Origin: Verrucomicrobiota bacterium
Lineage (GTDB): Bacteria > Verrucomicrobiota > Verrucomicrobiia > JADLBR01
Assembly: GCA_029560585.1 (NCBI GenBank)
Contig: JAKQKQ010000246.1
Coordinates: 1 to 64,000, forward strand
DNA length: 64,000 nt
Direction of reading: 5' to 3'
Shown here in pieces: positions 24,110 to 34,345 of this stretch. The number at the start of each line of letters is the position of its first letter. The stretch's first letter is position 1. The position numbers were made by a program, and so were the translations under genes. The notes under the pieces are model-generated. The model was given only the letters and a program-made list of their open reading frames with translations. It had not been told where the DNA came from and made no database searches.

Positions 24110-27100
24110 ATGCGCCCGACAAGACGCATAATTACGTTCGCCGGGTCCATTTTGCTTGCCATAACGACTTTTGCTCCCCCTTCATCGGGTTTGGATCTGA
24201 ACAGCAACGGCGTCAGCGACGTCTGGGCCTGGCATTACGGCGTGACCAACATGGCGCCCTCCGATGATCTGGACTTCGACGAGCAAGACAATCTTTTGGA
24301 ATCCATCGCGGGGACCGACCCATGGGATAGGTCCTCGCGCTTTGAAACGATCGCACAGGGTGGGCCACCGGATAGCGAGGGCAGCCAGACCAATGTGGTA
24401 GTGAGTTGGTGGGGAGTGATGGGGAAACGTTACGAGGTCTGGGCCTCGCACGATCTGCTCAATTGGGAATTTTTCGACGGACCATTCCTTGGCACGAACG
24501 CGGCGCTGTCGGTCTCGGACGCCATCCCTTACCCGCCCGAGGGCGAGGGCATGATGTCCCTGCAGGAGCCATCCGGGGACAAATCCATCATCTCCCTGGG
24601 CCCGCAGCCCTCGTGGTATCCGCACGGCGCCACGACCAACTCCACCGGCGATGCGGCGACCTATAACTTCCAGTTCGTCTGCGCGTCGGTCTTCGACAAC
24701 GGGCTGTGCTCGATGACGCTGTTCGACGGGGACCGCCAGTACCGGATCCTGAGCAACCTGCCCATCGGGCGCATCCCCGGGACACAGCAGTGGCTGGACC
24801 GCAGGTCTGGCTGGGGCGCCTTCTTCCTCGAATATGGCGACTCCTGGGACAGCTACGTCCGCTACTACGAGATCGCCGACGCCGACAAGCTTGCGGCGGA
24901 ACTGCTGGGATCCAAGACGGCGGCCTATGTTTCCGAACCCTTCGATCGCTGGCCGTATTACTCTGAGCCCAAGGGCTGGGTGCTGGAGTTCTTCGAGTGG
25001 ATGCACAATTACTACGAGGCCAACCGGGATTATTTTGCGGCGGGTCAGGCCGCACTCGAAGGGGGCACCTACGATTTGTTCCTCATGCAGACCGCGCCCG
25101 CGCCCGACGCCGTCGAAGGCGGCGGGACGATGACGCTCAACGAGGGGGGTGGCACCAGCGATGAAAGCCGCCGTTTCTATCGTGTCCACACCATCGCCAG
25201 TTTGGATGAGGACGGCGATGGGTTGGACGCCTACGAGGAGCATCTTCTGGGAACGTCTGACTCGACAGCCGATGGGGATGGCGATGGGGTGCCTGACGGG
25301 GAGGAGTTCATTTACGGGCTCCATCCCACCAGTCCACAGGATCTCGACGGCGACTGGATGCCCGACGATTGGGAGATGTATCATTTCGGTACCCTGGAGC
25401 GCACCAATCCCCCGGCGGTGTTCTGGAACAGCCCGGCCGACGGCTCGACCATCGACCCAGGGGCCACGGTGTACCTTCAGGCTTCGGCGACGGAGAACGC
25501 ATCGGTCACGCTGGTGAAGTTCTTCGCCGACGGGACCAACGTGGGCGAGGATGCCGCCTCGCCCTACATCGTCGCCTGGTCCAATTCGGTCGCGGGCGCC
25601 CACTCGCTCCAGGCGCAGGCGGTCTTCGGGCGCGGCGCCACGGTCACATCGACCCCGGTGACCGTGTCGGTCGCCCCGCCCGACGCGGACGGCGACGGCA
25701 TGGCCGACGCATGGGAGATCGAATGGCTGGGCGGCACCAACGCCGCCCCAACGGCGGACGCCGACGGCGACGGGCTGAACAACCTCCAGGAGTACGGGGA
25801 CGGCACGCTGCCAAACGATTTCTACAACGGGCAGCGGCCGCTGCTCTCCATCGTTTCCGGCGACCGGCAGGCGGCCAACACGAACACCTTCCTGCCGGAG
25901 CCACTGGTGGTGCGCGTGCGCGATCAGGTCGGCATAGGACTTTCCAATGCCCCCGTGACGTTCACGATCTGGCCGGCGGGCGGGCTCTTTTCCACCAGCA
26001 CCAACGGGGCGCCGCTCTTGGCGACGAACGAGGTGCGCACGGCCCCGGACGGGCTGGCGCAGGTGTGGCTCAAGCTGCCTCCCGGCAGCGGCGGCCTCCA
26101 GTGGATCACCGCCTCGGCCTTCGACAGCAACGTTTTCTTGGAGGCTTTCGCCAAGTCTGTCACCAACAGACCCACCGTGACCGTCGAGGCCACCGACCCG
26201 GTGTCGGCCGAGCCGGGTTCCAACATCGGGGTTTTCACCATCAGCCACAACGGAAATACCTTCTCGCCCCTGTCGGTCGTCTTCGGCATGTCCGGCACCG
26301 CGACCAACGGCACCGACTACGCGACGATCGCCTCGCCCGCGGTGATCCCGGCCGGAACCAACTGGGTGCGCGTGGAGGTGCGTCCGACCGATGATTCCAG
26401 CGTCGAACCCACCGAGACGGCCATCCTGACGGTCAGCAACAGCGCGGCCTACGTCGTCGGTTCGCCCTCGGTGGCGACCAACTCGATCCTGGACAACGAG
26501 AAGGGCGGGACCACCGGCATTGATGGCGGCGAGAATTTCTCCGCCGTGCTGCTCTACGATGGCACCGTCTGGACCTTCGGGGCGGATGGATCGGGCCAAC
26601 TCGGCAACGGGACGGGCGCGGGCTCGACCAACGTGCCGGCCCAGGTGCCCGGACTTTCGAACGTCGTCCAGATCGCCTGCGGCCAGTATCATTGCCTGGC
26701 CCTCCAGATCGGGGGCCGGATCAAGAGCTGGGGCGATGGCGGCTCTGGGCGGCTCGGCAATAACGGTGACGCTAGCCAGCAGAGTCCGGTCTTTGTCGTG
26801 GACACCCGGCTGACCAATGCGATCGCCGTATCCGCCGGGCAGGAACACAGCCTGGCGCTGGCCGCAAACGGAGCCGTCTGGGCATGGGGCAACAACGGGG
26901 AGGGGGAACTGGGGATCGGCCGCTTCTCGGGCTGGGAGGATACCCCGACCAATTCGAACAATGGCTTGTCCAGCACCCAGATCAGCGCCGGGCGCCGCAA
27001 CAGCTATGCCCTCAAGACCTCGGCTCTCTATGGCTGCGGCAACAACGAGAAGGGGCAGTTGACGGAGGGCGATCCCCAGTCGTCCTTCGCATCCGTCGAG

Positions 27101-28198
27101 ACCGGGATCGACGAGGCCGCCTCCGGCTACGAGTTCGTGGTCGCCCGCAAGGGCACAAACGTCTGGACCTGGGGCGAGAACCAGGACTATCAGCTTGGCA
27201 CCAATGCCCCCTCCTACCGCGCCAGCCCCGCAAAGGTCGGAGGGGTATCGAACATCGTCGCGGTGGCCGCGGGCGAGAAGCATGCGCTGGCCCTTCGATC
27301 GGACGGCACGGTATGGGCGTGGGGCAGTGGCGCCAACGGTCGGCTCGGCAACGGTGCGACCAGTAACCGCAGCACCCCGGTCCAGGCGAGCGCAGCCGGT
27401 TTTAGCAACGCCATCGCCATTGCCGCGGGCTACGAGCACAGCATGGCCATAACAGCCGATGGTTCCGTGTGGACTTGGGGCAGGAACAACAACGGCCAAC
27501 TCGGTCTTGGAACCAATGACCAGCAACGAACCGTTCCCACCCGCATCCCCGGCTTCAATGTGTTCGACCGGCTCCCAACCGTTTCGATCGCGTGGCCGAC
27601 CAACGCGGTGGCCACCGACCAGGCCGGCGACCTCGTGATTCAGGCGAATGCCACCGACTCAGACGGCACTGTCACAAAGGTCGAGTTCTTCCGCGACGGC
27701 GAAAAGATCGGCGAATCGGTGGCGGCCCCCTTCAACTTCAACTGGACCAACGCCGTCCTCGGACCCTGCGCGCTGACGGCGGTGGCGACCGACGACAAGG
27801 GTCTCTCCGCCACCTCCGCCCCGGTCGCGGTCACTGTCTATTCCGGCGGCGATTCGGATGGCGACGGATTGAGCGACTACGAGGAGGTCGTGGTCCACGG
27901 GACCAACCCCCTCGTGAAGGATTCGAATGGCGACGGCCTGCTCGACGGGGCGGCGGTCCTCGCGGGTTTCGATCCGAAAAGCGACGATCCCGACGGCGAT
28001 GGGGTGACCACGGCGGAGGAACTGGCCGCTGGAACCAACCCCTTCCGCGCCGACACCGACGGCGATGGTCATAACGACGGCGCCGACGCGTTCCCGCTGG
28101 ACCCGAGCCGCAATGAAGCGCTCACCGACGATCCCGGTGACGACACGCCACCGACCATCATCCTCGAGCGGCCCGCCGACGCGGAGCCGGTGCCCTGA
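24110..28198 (+). CDS. Secreted multidomain protein with RCC1, Calx-beta and TSP3 repeats
   Basis: 1362 aa. The start at 24110 gives MRPTRRIITFAGSILLAITT, a Sec signal peptide. Domains seen in order: an N-terminal region with an EF-hand-like DLNSNGVSDVW; further calcium-type DxDxDG repeats (about 365-430); Ig-like domains (about 440-525); a Calx-beta domain (about 687-797); RCC1-type propeller repeats (about 802-1150, recurring WTWG, GSGANGRLGNG); a second Ig-like domain; and thrombospondin type-3 repeats (about 1243-1343). The calcium-binding C-terminus and signal peptide predict a cell-surface or secreted protein. It precedes the RHS gene by 10 bases, so they form one operon. Ligand and substrate unknown. 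Confidence 0.8.
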   Translation: MRPTRRIITFAGSILLAITTFAPPSSGLDLNSNGVSDVWAWHYGVTNMAPSDDLDFDEQDNLLESIAGTDPWDRSSRFETIAQGGPPDSEGSQTNVVVSWWGVMGKRYEVWASHDLLNWEFFDGPFLGTNAALSVSDAIPYPPEGEGMMSLQEPSGDKSIISLGPQPSWYPHGATTNSTGDAATYNFQFVCASVFDNGLCSMTLFDGDRQYRILSNLPIGRIPGTQQWLDRRSGWGAFFLEYGDSWDSYVRYYEIADADKLAAELLGSKTAAYVSEPFDRWPYYSEPKGWVLEFFEWMHNYYEANRDYFAAGQAALEGGTYDLFLMQTAPAPDAVEGGGTMTLNEGGGTSDESRRFYRVHTIASLDEDGDGLDAYEEHLLGTSDSTADGDGDGVPDGEEFIYGLHPTSPQDLDGDWMPDDWEMYHFGTLERTNPPAVFWNSPADGSTIDPGATVYLQASATENASVTLVKFFADGTNVGEDAASPYIVAWSNSVAGAHSLQAQAVFGRGATVTSTPVTVSVAPPDADGDGMADAWEIEWLGGTNAAPTADADGDGLNNLQEYGDGTLPNDFYNGQRPLLSIVSGDRQAANTNTFLPEPLVVRVRDQVGIGLSNAPVTFTIWPAGGLFSTSTNGAPLLATNEVRTAPDGLAQVWLKLPPGSGGLQWITASAFDSNVFLEAFAKSVTNRPTVTVEATDPVSAEPGSNIGVFTISHNGNTFSPLSVVFGMSGTATNGTDYATIASPAVIPAGTNWVRVEVRPTDDSSVEPTETAILTVSNSAAYVVGSPSVATNSILDNEKGGTTGIDGGENFSAVLLYDGTVWTFGADGSGQLGNGTGAGSTNVPAQVPGLSNVVQIACGQYHCLALQIGGRIKSWGDGGSGRLGNNGDASQQSPVFVVDTRLTNAIAVSAGQEHSLALAANGAVWAWGNNGEGELGIGRFSGWEDTPTNSNNGLSSTQISAGRRNSYALKTSALYGCGNNEKGQLTEGDPQSSFASVETGIDEAASGYEFVVARKGTNVWTWGENQDYQLGTNAPSYRASPAKVGGVSNIVAVAAGEKHALALRSDGTVWAWGSGANGRLGNGATSNRSTPVQASAAGFSNAIAIAAGYEHSMAITADGSVWTWGRNNNGQLGLGTNDQQRTVPTRIPGFNVFDRLPTVSIAWPTNAVATDQAGDLVIQANATDSDGTVTKVEFFRDGEKIGESVAAPFNFNWTNAVLGPCALTAVATDDKGLSATSAPVAVTVYSGGDSDGDGLSDYEEVVVHGTNPLVKDSNGDGLLDGAAVLAGFDPKSDDPDGDGVTTAEELAAGTNPFRADTDGDGHNDGADAFPLDPSRNEALTDDPGDDTPPTIILERPADAEPVP

Positions 28199-28208
28199 TT
28201 TTCAGAAG

Positions 28209-31200
28209 ATGGCCAAGCCAGCAACGAACTCCATGAATCGCGACTCCCAAACCCATCGGCCCTTCTCAGTTCATAGAAACCATTTGATACCGGTGGCCGC
28301 CGTCGCAGGCGTTCTAACCCAGGCGGCCTGGTTCTGGGACGCCCCCAAGAAAACCCCGCCGCCGGCCACGGACGCCGACATCGAACGGCTGGAGCGCTCC
28401 GATCCGCCGCACCTACGTGGGCAGCGCACCGCCCCCTACGGCGGAACCAACAGCCTCGTGAGCCTGCTCCCGGTCCGGCTGGATCGGGTTCCCACCGAGC
28501 GCGAACTGCGCATGGCCGGGCAACTCGGCGGCCCCCTGTGCCCGACCGGCCCCGCCGAGCCGCTGCTGATGCGCGACCCGTCCGCGCGCAGAAGGCAGGA
28601 GCAGGACAACCTCGGGTTCGGCAAGGCCATCAACCTCTGGAACGCGCACCGCTATAAAGAGGCGGTCGCCGCCTTCGGGGATCATCGCGCCAAATTCGCC
28701 GATGGCCCCTGGTCCGCAGAGAGCGACCTGCATTTGGGCTGCGAGGCCCAGTTCACCGGCCGCTGGAACGAGGCGGCGTCGCGTTTCGATTCGATCCTGG
28801 CGCGCACCAGACCGGGCGAGCCCATGTACCAGAAGGCGGGCCTGCGCAAGGCCACCCTGCTGGTGGAACGCGGCCGCATCCGCGATGCGCTGAAGCTGTT
28901 CTCGGACCTGCTTTCGACCGAGGATTCATGGCAGCGGCGGACGTATTTCCAGGGATGGATCCGCCGCCTCAACCACTATCAGGGATACCTGGCCGAACTC
29001 CACGACTGCGGTGCCGAGTGCGTGGCCTCGCTGCTGCGCGGCAGGGGCCGGTCCGACGAGGCGCGGGCCTTGAGGACCCGGCCCGGCGACACCGAGGAGG
29101 GCATGACCGTCGCCGCGCTCCAGGCGCTGTGCGCCCAGACCGGACTCGCGCCGCTGGCCGTCAATGTCATGGGTGTGCCCTTGGCCAGGATGCCCCGGCC
29201 CTTCATCGCGCACTACCGCGACGCGCACTTCGTCGTGGTGGGCGATGCGCTGCCCTCGGGCGAGTCGCGCGTGTTTGATCCGCGGCTCGGCCACGAGACG
29301 CTCTTGACCGAGGGAGAGATCCTCCGACAATTCAGCGGCATCGCGATCACCCTCGATGGCCGGTTTCCGCCGGGCGCCGCGCTGGCCAGCGCCGAGGAGA
29401 CATCGATGCCGGGGGGCTGCTGCGGCCTGGCCAAGCCCGAGGACAAGCTCGGCCCAAGGTGTCCGCGCTCATGCCGCGGACTGCCCGGTTGGGAGGTCAA
29501 TCCGGCCAACGTCAATCTGGTGGTCATGGACACCCCCCTCTGGCACGAGAGCGGGCTCGGCCCCGAGGTGGCGTTCGAGCTGACCTACAACAGCCTCGAT
29601 AGCCACGACGCCGGCGGCGGCATCCAGCCGGTCGGCAACAAGTGGACCCTCAATTACACATCCTATGCCACGGAGAATCCCGGCGGGGACGTCATCATCG
29701 TCATGCCCGACGGCCGGCGCGACCAGTACCGCCCGAACGGCGTCGGCGGCTACCTTCCCGCCCTAGAGCTGGCCGGCATGGACCTGCGCAAGACGGCCGA
29801 CTACACATTCGAGCTGACCCTGCCCGACGGTTCCGTTTACCTCTACGGCGTGCAGGTCGCCACAAACTCTCTCCTCCTCGAAATCCGCGACCCCCACGGC
29901 AACGCGGTGCGCGTCGACCATGACGCGAACGGCTCGATCACCAACGTGGCCGACGCGCTGGGGCGCAACTTCGCCGTCGCCTTCGCCGGTGGCCATGTCA
30001 CCAACATCTCCGACCCCTTCGGCCGCAACGCCACGTTCGCTTATGACGCGTTGGGAAACCTCACCAACCAGACCGACATGGGCGGCCAGAGCTATGGCTA
30101 CACGTACACGGGCGGGGGCTCTAACCTGTTCCTGGCGTCGATCCGCATCCCGACCGGAACCACATCCTTCTTCACCGAGCCCGCCGACGGCCTGCCCAAT
30201 GGCTCCAACGCCTACCCTCCCATTGGCGGAAAGATGTGGCAGAACTCTCGGCTCACGGTCACCGACCCGATGGGCAATAAGGAGGAATACTATTACAACG
30301 GCTACAACCGCGCGAGCTGGCACCGCGACCGCCGCCAGATGGCCTCAACCCTGCCCGCCCTATCCGCGCCCAAGACCGAGTTCCGGTACGCGGTCCGAGA
30401 GGGCAGGGCCCTGCTCTCTGAGATCCGGTACGCGGATGGCACCAAAAAGAGCTTCGGGTCCTTCGACGCCGACGGAAACGCCACCTTCGCCACCGACGAG
30501 GCCAACCTCACTACGCAGTTCACCTATAATGACCTCGGCCGATTAACCTCGATGAGCGACCCGCGCGGCCTGCTGCGGGAGTGGCAGTACGCGCCCAATG
30601 GCATGGATGTGACCAACGTGATCGAGGACGGCGCCAGCGTGGCCCGGCTCCGCTATAACGACCGCCGGCAGATCGTCGAAACCCGCGACGCCCTCGACCA
30701 CGCCACCGCCTACGCCTACGAGACGAACGGCGTCTTGCTGGCGATCACCAACGCCCTGAACGAAGTGACGGTGTTCGAACGCGACGCGCTCTTCCGCGTC
30801 ACCAACGTGGTCCACGCCGGCCAGAGCATCGCCTCCTTTACCTACGATCTCAAAGACCGGGTGGAGAGGCGCACCGATGCCTCCGGCCGCGTCCGCATTT
30901 TCACACATGACGGCCTGGACCGGGTCACCCAGCAGATGTGGGGCGACGGCAGCTTCGAGGATTACATCTGGGACTGCTGCAGCATCGGCTCGGTCCGCGA
31001 CCGGCTGGGCCGCTGGAGGTTCTTCCGCCACGACGCGAACAAGCGCCTCGTCGCGGTCGAGGAGCCCGACGCCAGCCTGGCCCAGATGGGCTATGACCCG
31101 GAGGGCAACCTCGAGTGGCTTCGCGACCCCAACGGCAAATTCACCCGTTGGGAGTACGATGCCAGAAACCGTCCACGCCGCCGCATCTTCGCCGACGATA

Positions 31201-33284
31201 GCACGATCGAGTACCTCTACGAGGCACGCGGGTTGCTCTCGGCGCAGATCAACGCCCGGGGGCAGACCAACGCCTTCGCCTATGACGGATCGGGCAACCT
31301 CACCAGCCAGACCGCCCCCGGCATCGCGCCCGTAACTTTCGCCTACGACCTGCGCGGCCGACGCACCAACATGGTGGATAGGATCGGCGCCACCGCCTAC
31401 GCCCACGACGACGCGGGCCGGCTCCTGAGCGTCGATGGCCCGTGGGAAGACGACACCATCACGTATGCTTACGACGCATTGAACCGACTCACCAACCGCG
31501 AGATCAACGGCGCCGCCATGCGGTGGCAGTTCGACGGCCAGGGCCGCGTCGAGGCCGTGGATAATCCCCTCGGGCATTTCGATCACCAGTACGAAACTGC
31601 CGCCTCTCCGCTTCTCACCCGCGTCGCCGCCCCCTCCGGCCTTGAGATTCTCTACGGCTATGAGGATGTGCTCGGCGACCGCCGACTCTCGGCCATCACG
31701 AATTTGGTGAACAGCGCCGTGGTCTCCGCTTTCGGATACAAGTACGACCAGGCGGATCGGATCAAAGAATGGGCCGTCGCCCAGGCATCCGCGGCAACCA
31801 CCATGATCGTCGGGCTGGACTCCCTCGATCGCCTCCGGTCGGTGGTCGCCCGCGATTCCGGCACCGGCACTCTCCTTCAAGACTACGCCTACACCTATGA
31901 CCCGGCAGGGAACCGCCTGACCGAGAAGATCGGCTCGTCTCTATCGAAAGCGACGCACAACGACCTGAACCAGATCACGGGCATCAGCCGGGGTTCGACC
32001 GTCGAGTTCGGCGGCTCCGTGAATGAGCCCGCGAACGTCAAGGTTAATGACCAGCCCGCCTCGGCGTGGTCAAACAACCTCTTTTCCGCAGCCGTCACCA
32101 ACCTCTCCCAGGGCAGCAACACCGTGACGATCACGGCCGCGGACGGCAGTGGAAACACGGCCACGAATTACTACAGGGTTGTCGTCGACCCCACCGCGTC
32201 CATCGCCCTGGGATATGATCCCGATGGGAACATGCTGACCAATGTCGTGGCGGGAACCACGCACATCTACTTTTGGGACTCGCGCAACCGACTTTCCCGA
32301 ATCACACGCAACAGCGATGTGACCGAGTTCGCCTATGACGGCCTGGACCGCCGCGTTGAAATCACGGAACTCACCGGCACGACTACGAATGCCGTGAGAC
32401 GATTCCTGTGGGCCGGATTCCAGATCGCTGAGGAGAGGGACTACGCCAACACCTCCCGCAAGCGATATTATCCCCAAGGCTTCCAAACAGAAAACGGACA
32501 AACGGAAACCTTCCTCCATACGAAGGATCATCTCGGCTCGATTCGCGAAGTGATCGACAGCGCTAGCACAATCCGTGCCACTTACGCCTATGACCCCTGG
32601 GGCCGAGTAACGAAGATCTCGGGGAACATCGATTCCGATTTCCTGTTCACGCAGCATTTGTACCACCCGCCCTCTGCGCTGTACCTCGCACCATACCGTG
32701 CTTATTCGACCTCACTCGGCCGATGGCTAAGCAGAGATCCAGTTCATGAACTGGGTGGTCTCAATCTCTACGCCTACGTGGCGAACAACCCACTGCTATG
32801 GTTTGACCCTCTCGGTCTTGACCGGTTTTTTGGTCGAACGCAATGTGGTAAGAGATTCGACTTTGAAGCTAACAGCCTTCGCGAACTTGAAACCGGCCTT
32901 CAGCAAAACATCGCGGGCGATCTTATAGCACAAGGCACATTACGTGCACATGGCAATTCAGTCGGATCTGATAACGTCAACGACACGCCCGATTTCCTTC
33001 CTAGGCTGGCGGATATTCTCGATCCCTATGTAGATGGCGAGTCCCACTTGACTTTGGATGGGTGCAAGACGGCGGGGGAACGCCCGGGAATGTTTGATCA
33101 GGATTATGGCATCGATCGTACCGAAGGCAGCATGGCCCGGGAACTGAGCAAGCTACTGCCAGACACAGACGTGACAGGCTATATGGGAGACAGGACAGGA
33201 TTCCGCATAACAGGCGGCGTTAACGGCCCTCATTTTGGATCTGCTGGATCGGCGACTTTCGTAAACGGCGCCCGAGTTCCATGA
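28209..33284 (+). CDS. RHS/YD-repeat toxin with C39-like domain and polymorphic C-terminal tip
   Basis: 1691 aa. Starts MAKPATNSMNRDSQTHRPFS 10 bases after the previous stop. Domains: a hydrophobic segment (about 26-40), TPR-like helices (about 140-240), a C39/papain-like segment (DCGAECVASLL with Cys, and HFVVVGD with His, about 265-380), many YD repeats (about 460-1450), and the RHS core ending NLYAYVANN..DPLGL near 1535. The last about 155 residues form a different tip. It has His1581 in LRAHGNS and Cys1619 in LDGCKTAGE, resembling clan CD cysteine peptidases. The tip is noticeably more AT-rich. It is followed with ATGA overlap by a putative immunity gene. Confidence 0.85.
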   Translation: MAKPATNSMNRDSQTHRPFSVHRNHLIPVAAVAGVLTQAAWFWDAPKKTPPPATDADIERLERSDPPHLRGQRTAPYGGTNSLVSLLPVRLDRVPTERELRMAGQLGGPLCPTGPAEPLLMRDPSARRRQEQDNLGFGKAINLWNAHRYKEAVAAFGDHRAKFADGPWSAESDLHLGCEAQFTGRWNEAASRFDSILARTRPGEPMYQKAGLRKATLLVERGRIRDALKLFSDLLSTEDSWQRRTYFQGWIRRLNHYQGYLAELHDCGAECVASLLRGRGRSDEARALRTRPGDTEEGMTVAALQALCAQTGLAPLAVNVMGVPLARMPRPFIAHYRDAHFVVVGDALPSGESRVFDPRLGHETLLTEGEILRQFSGIAITLDGRFPPGAALASAEETSMPGGCCGLAKPEDKLGPRCPRSCRGLPGWEVNPANVNLVVMDTPLWHESGLGPEVAFELTYNSLDSHDAGGGIQPVGNKWTLNYTSYATENPGGDVIIVMPDGRRDQYRPNGVGGYLPALELAGMDLRKTADYTFELTLPDGSVYLYGVQVATNSLLLEIRDPHGNAVRVDHDANGSITNVADALGRNFAVAFAGGHVTNISDPFGRNATFAYDALGNLTNQTDMGGQSYGYTYTGGGSNLFLASIRIPTGTTSFFTEPADGLPNGSNAYPPIGGKMWQNSRLTVTDPMGNKEEYYYNGYNRASWHRDRRQMASTLPALSAPKTEFRYAVREGRALLSEIRYADGTKKSFGSFDADGNATFATDEANLTTQFTYNDLGRLTSMSDPRGLLREWQYAPNGMDVTNVIEDGASVARLRYNDRRQIVETRDALDHATAYAYETNGVLLAITNALNEVTVFERDALFRVTNVVHAGQSIASFTYDLKDRVERRTDASGRVRIFTHDGLDRVTQQMWGDGSFEDYIWDCCSIGSVRDRLGRWRFFRHDANKRLVAVEEPDASLAQMGYDPEGNLEWLRDPNGKFTRWEYDARNRPRRRIFADDSTIEYLYEARGLLSAQINARGQTNAFAYDGSGNLTSQTAPGIAPVTFAYDLRGRRTNMVDRIGATAYAHDDAGRLLSVDGPWEDDTITYAYDALNRLTNREINGAAMRWQFDGQGRVEAVDNPLGHFDHQYETAASPLLTRVAAPSGLEILYGYEDVLGDRRLSAITNLVNSAVVSAFGYKYDQADRIKEWAVAQASAATTMIVGLDSLDRLRSVVARDSGTGTLLQDYAYTYDPAGNRLTEKIGSSLSKATHNDLNQITGISRGSTVEFGGSVNEPANVKVNDQPASAWSNNLFSAAVTNLSQGSNTVTITAADGSGNTATNYYRVVVDPTASIALGYDPDGNMLTNVVAGTTHIYFWDSRNRLSRITRNSDVTEFAYDGLDRRVEITELTGTTTNAVRRFLWAGFQIAEERDYANTSRKRYYPQGFQTENGQTETFLHTKDHLGSIREVIDSASTIRATYAYDPWGRVTKISGNIDSDFLFTQHLYHPPSALYLAPYRAYSTSLGRWLSRDPVHELGGLNLYAYVANNPLLWFDPLGLDRFFGRTQCGKRFDFEANSLRELETGLQQNIAGDLIAQGTLRAHGNSVGSDNVNDTPDFLPRLADILDPYVDGESHLTLDGCKTAGERPGMFDQDYGIDRTEGSMARELSKLLPDTDVTGYMGDRTGFRITGGVNGPHFGSAGSATFVNGARVP

Positions 33285-33775
33285 AGGCAAAAGCTATTCT
33301 CATCAGTCTTATCGGGGCGATATTCGCTCTCGCGGCGATTGCATGGGTTCTCGCTCGTCCAACGTTCGTTAGCGCGACGGACATGAACACCATAAGGGAA
33401 GCAATCCTGCCCACAACAGATGCATACGCTATGACGTTGACATCACCAGCGCGGCGTCCGGAAGGCCTCCGCGCAACTCTTGGGCCGAGTGATCTGTCGC
33501 GGCTCAAGGAGGTGTTTCATCGACGATTCATACTAACAGAATGGTTGAGTCTTCAAAACCTCTCTGAGGAAGCATCTCATCTAATCGTTTTGAAGCCGCG
33601 GGGAGGTGAACCTGTAAGTATTTGGGTTGACGTGAAGTCCGGCAAGATGGCGATTGATGACGGACCGTTTCGGGAAATGTCCTCATCACTCGCTCGCGAT
33701 ATTAGAGAGTTCTTACTCGATCTTGGATTGCCCATGAATCTTCGGGTTTTCGATGCTCTTAACTTGAAGCAATAA
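33281..33775 (+). CDS. Putative immunity protein with N-terminal membrane anchor (164 aa)
   Basis: Start overlaps the RHS stop (ATGA). Residues about 5-25 form one membrane segment (AILISLIGAIFALAAIAWVL). The rest is a small soluble domain with no recognised family (SHLIVLKPRGGEPVSIW). Its place directly after a toxin tip, with the same AT-rich composition, is the classic immunity position. It should face the periplasm or outside if the anchor is a signal-anchor, where the toxin tip might act. The evidence is contextual. Confidence 0.6.
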   Translation: MKAKAILISLIGAIFALAAIAWVLARPTFVSATDMNTIREAILPTTDAYAMTLTSPARRPEGLRATLGPSDLSRLKEVFHRRFILTEWLSLQNLSEEASHLIVLKPRGGEPVSIWVDVKSGKMAIDDGPFREMSSSLARDIREFLLDLGLPMNLRVFDALNLKQ

Positions 33776-34345
33776 ATACACGCCCATCCAAAGCAGCGAA
33801 CCGCTCAACCAATGACCCAACCGAGAATGTGCGAAAGATCCTGACACTACCAGGTTTCGGGGCCGCCCCGCTTCGCAGCCGGTCCTCACGCCGAGGGCCG
33901 GTGCGCCTTGGTGCGCCGAGGCTCTTGGGGCGGAATCCCGACTCTGTCTCCATCGATCGCGCATTCACTCCGACACGGCCCCATATCGAATCGCGAGGTC
34001 AAAGACGCATGCCAAGGCGCCGAGACACATGGCGATCTCCTGCTCCGATGCCGGTGGACCCACTCGATTCTCTGGCCGGTTGAACTTGCCACTTCACATC
34101 GGGTTTTTCAGGTGGGCTGCCACTGATTTTCCTGTTTTCCGGCAAGTTGGGCCCGTTTCCAGGATTTTCTCAACAGCGCACTCAATGCACAAGCCTATTG
34201 GGCTTCAGATGGTTCCGTCGGTTCTGGGTCATCCGACACGTTGAATTTTCTGGCAAGTTGAACTTGCCACCTCACATGGGTTTTCAGGGGGGTGGTCGGC
34301 GCCCCCGACCTTTGTCGAGGGCGCTAGAAGACTCCCTAGCAGCGT
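33776..34345. repeat. Non-coding stretch with two ~40-base direct repeats
   Basis: Between convergent genes. TCTGGC..GTTGAACTTGCCAC followed by TCACAT and a TTTTCAGG end occurs at 34071-34112 and again at 34249-34288, with small indels. GGCAAGTTG recurs at 34141. No convincing ORF was seen. It may be the debris of exchanged RHS tip-immunity cassettes, or a regulatory repeat. Confidence 0.5.

Noticed and set aside
24182-27526. 1114-codon leftward open frame
   Set aside because: Shadow of the RCC1 protein gene; the sense strand has a signal peptide and repeat domains, the antisense has none.
30543-31880. 445-codon leftward frame within the RHS gene
   Set aside because: Antisense to clear YD repeats; periodic Val/Gly/Asp composition is a shadow.
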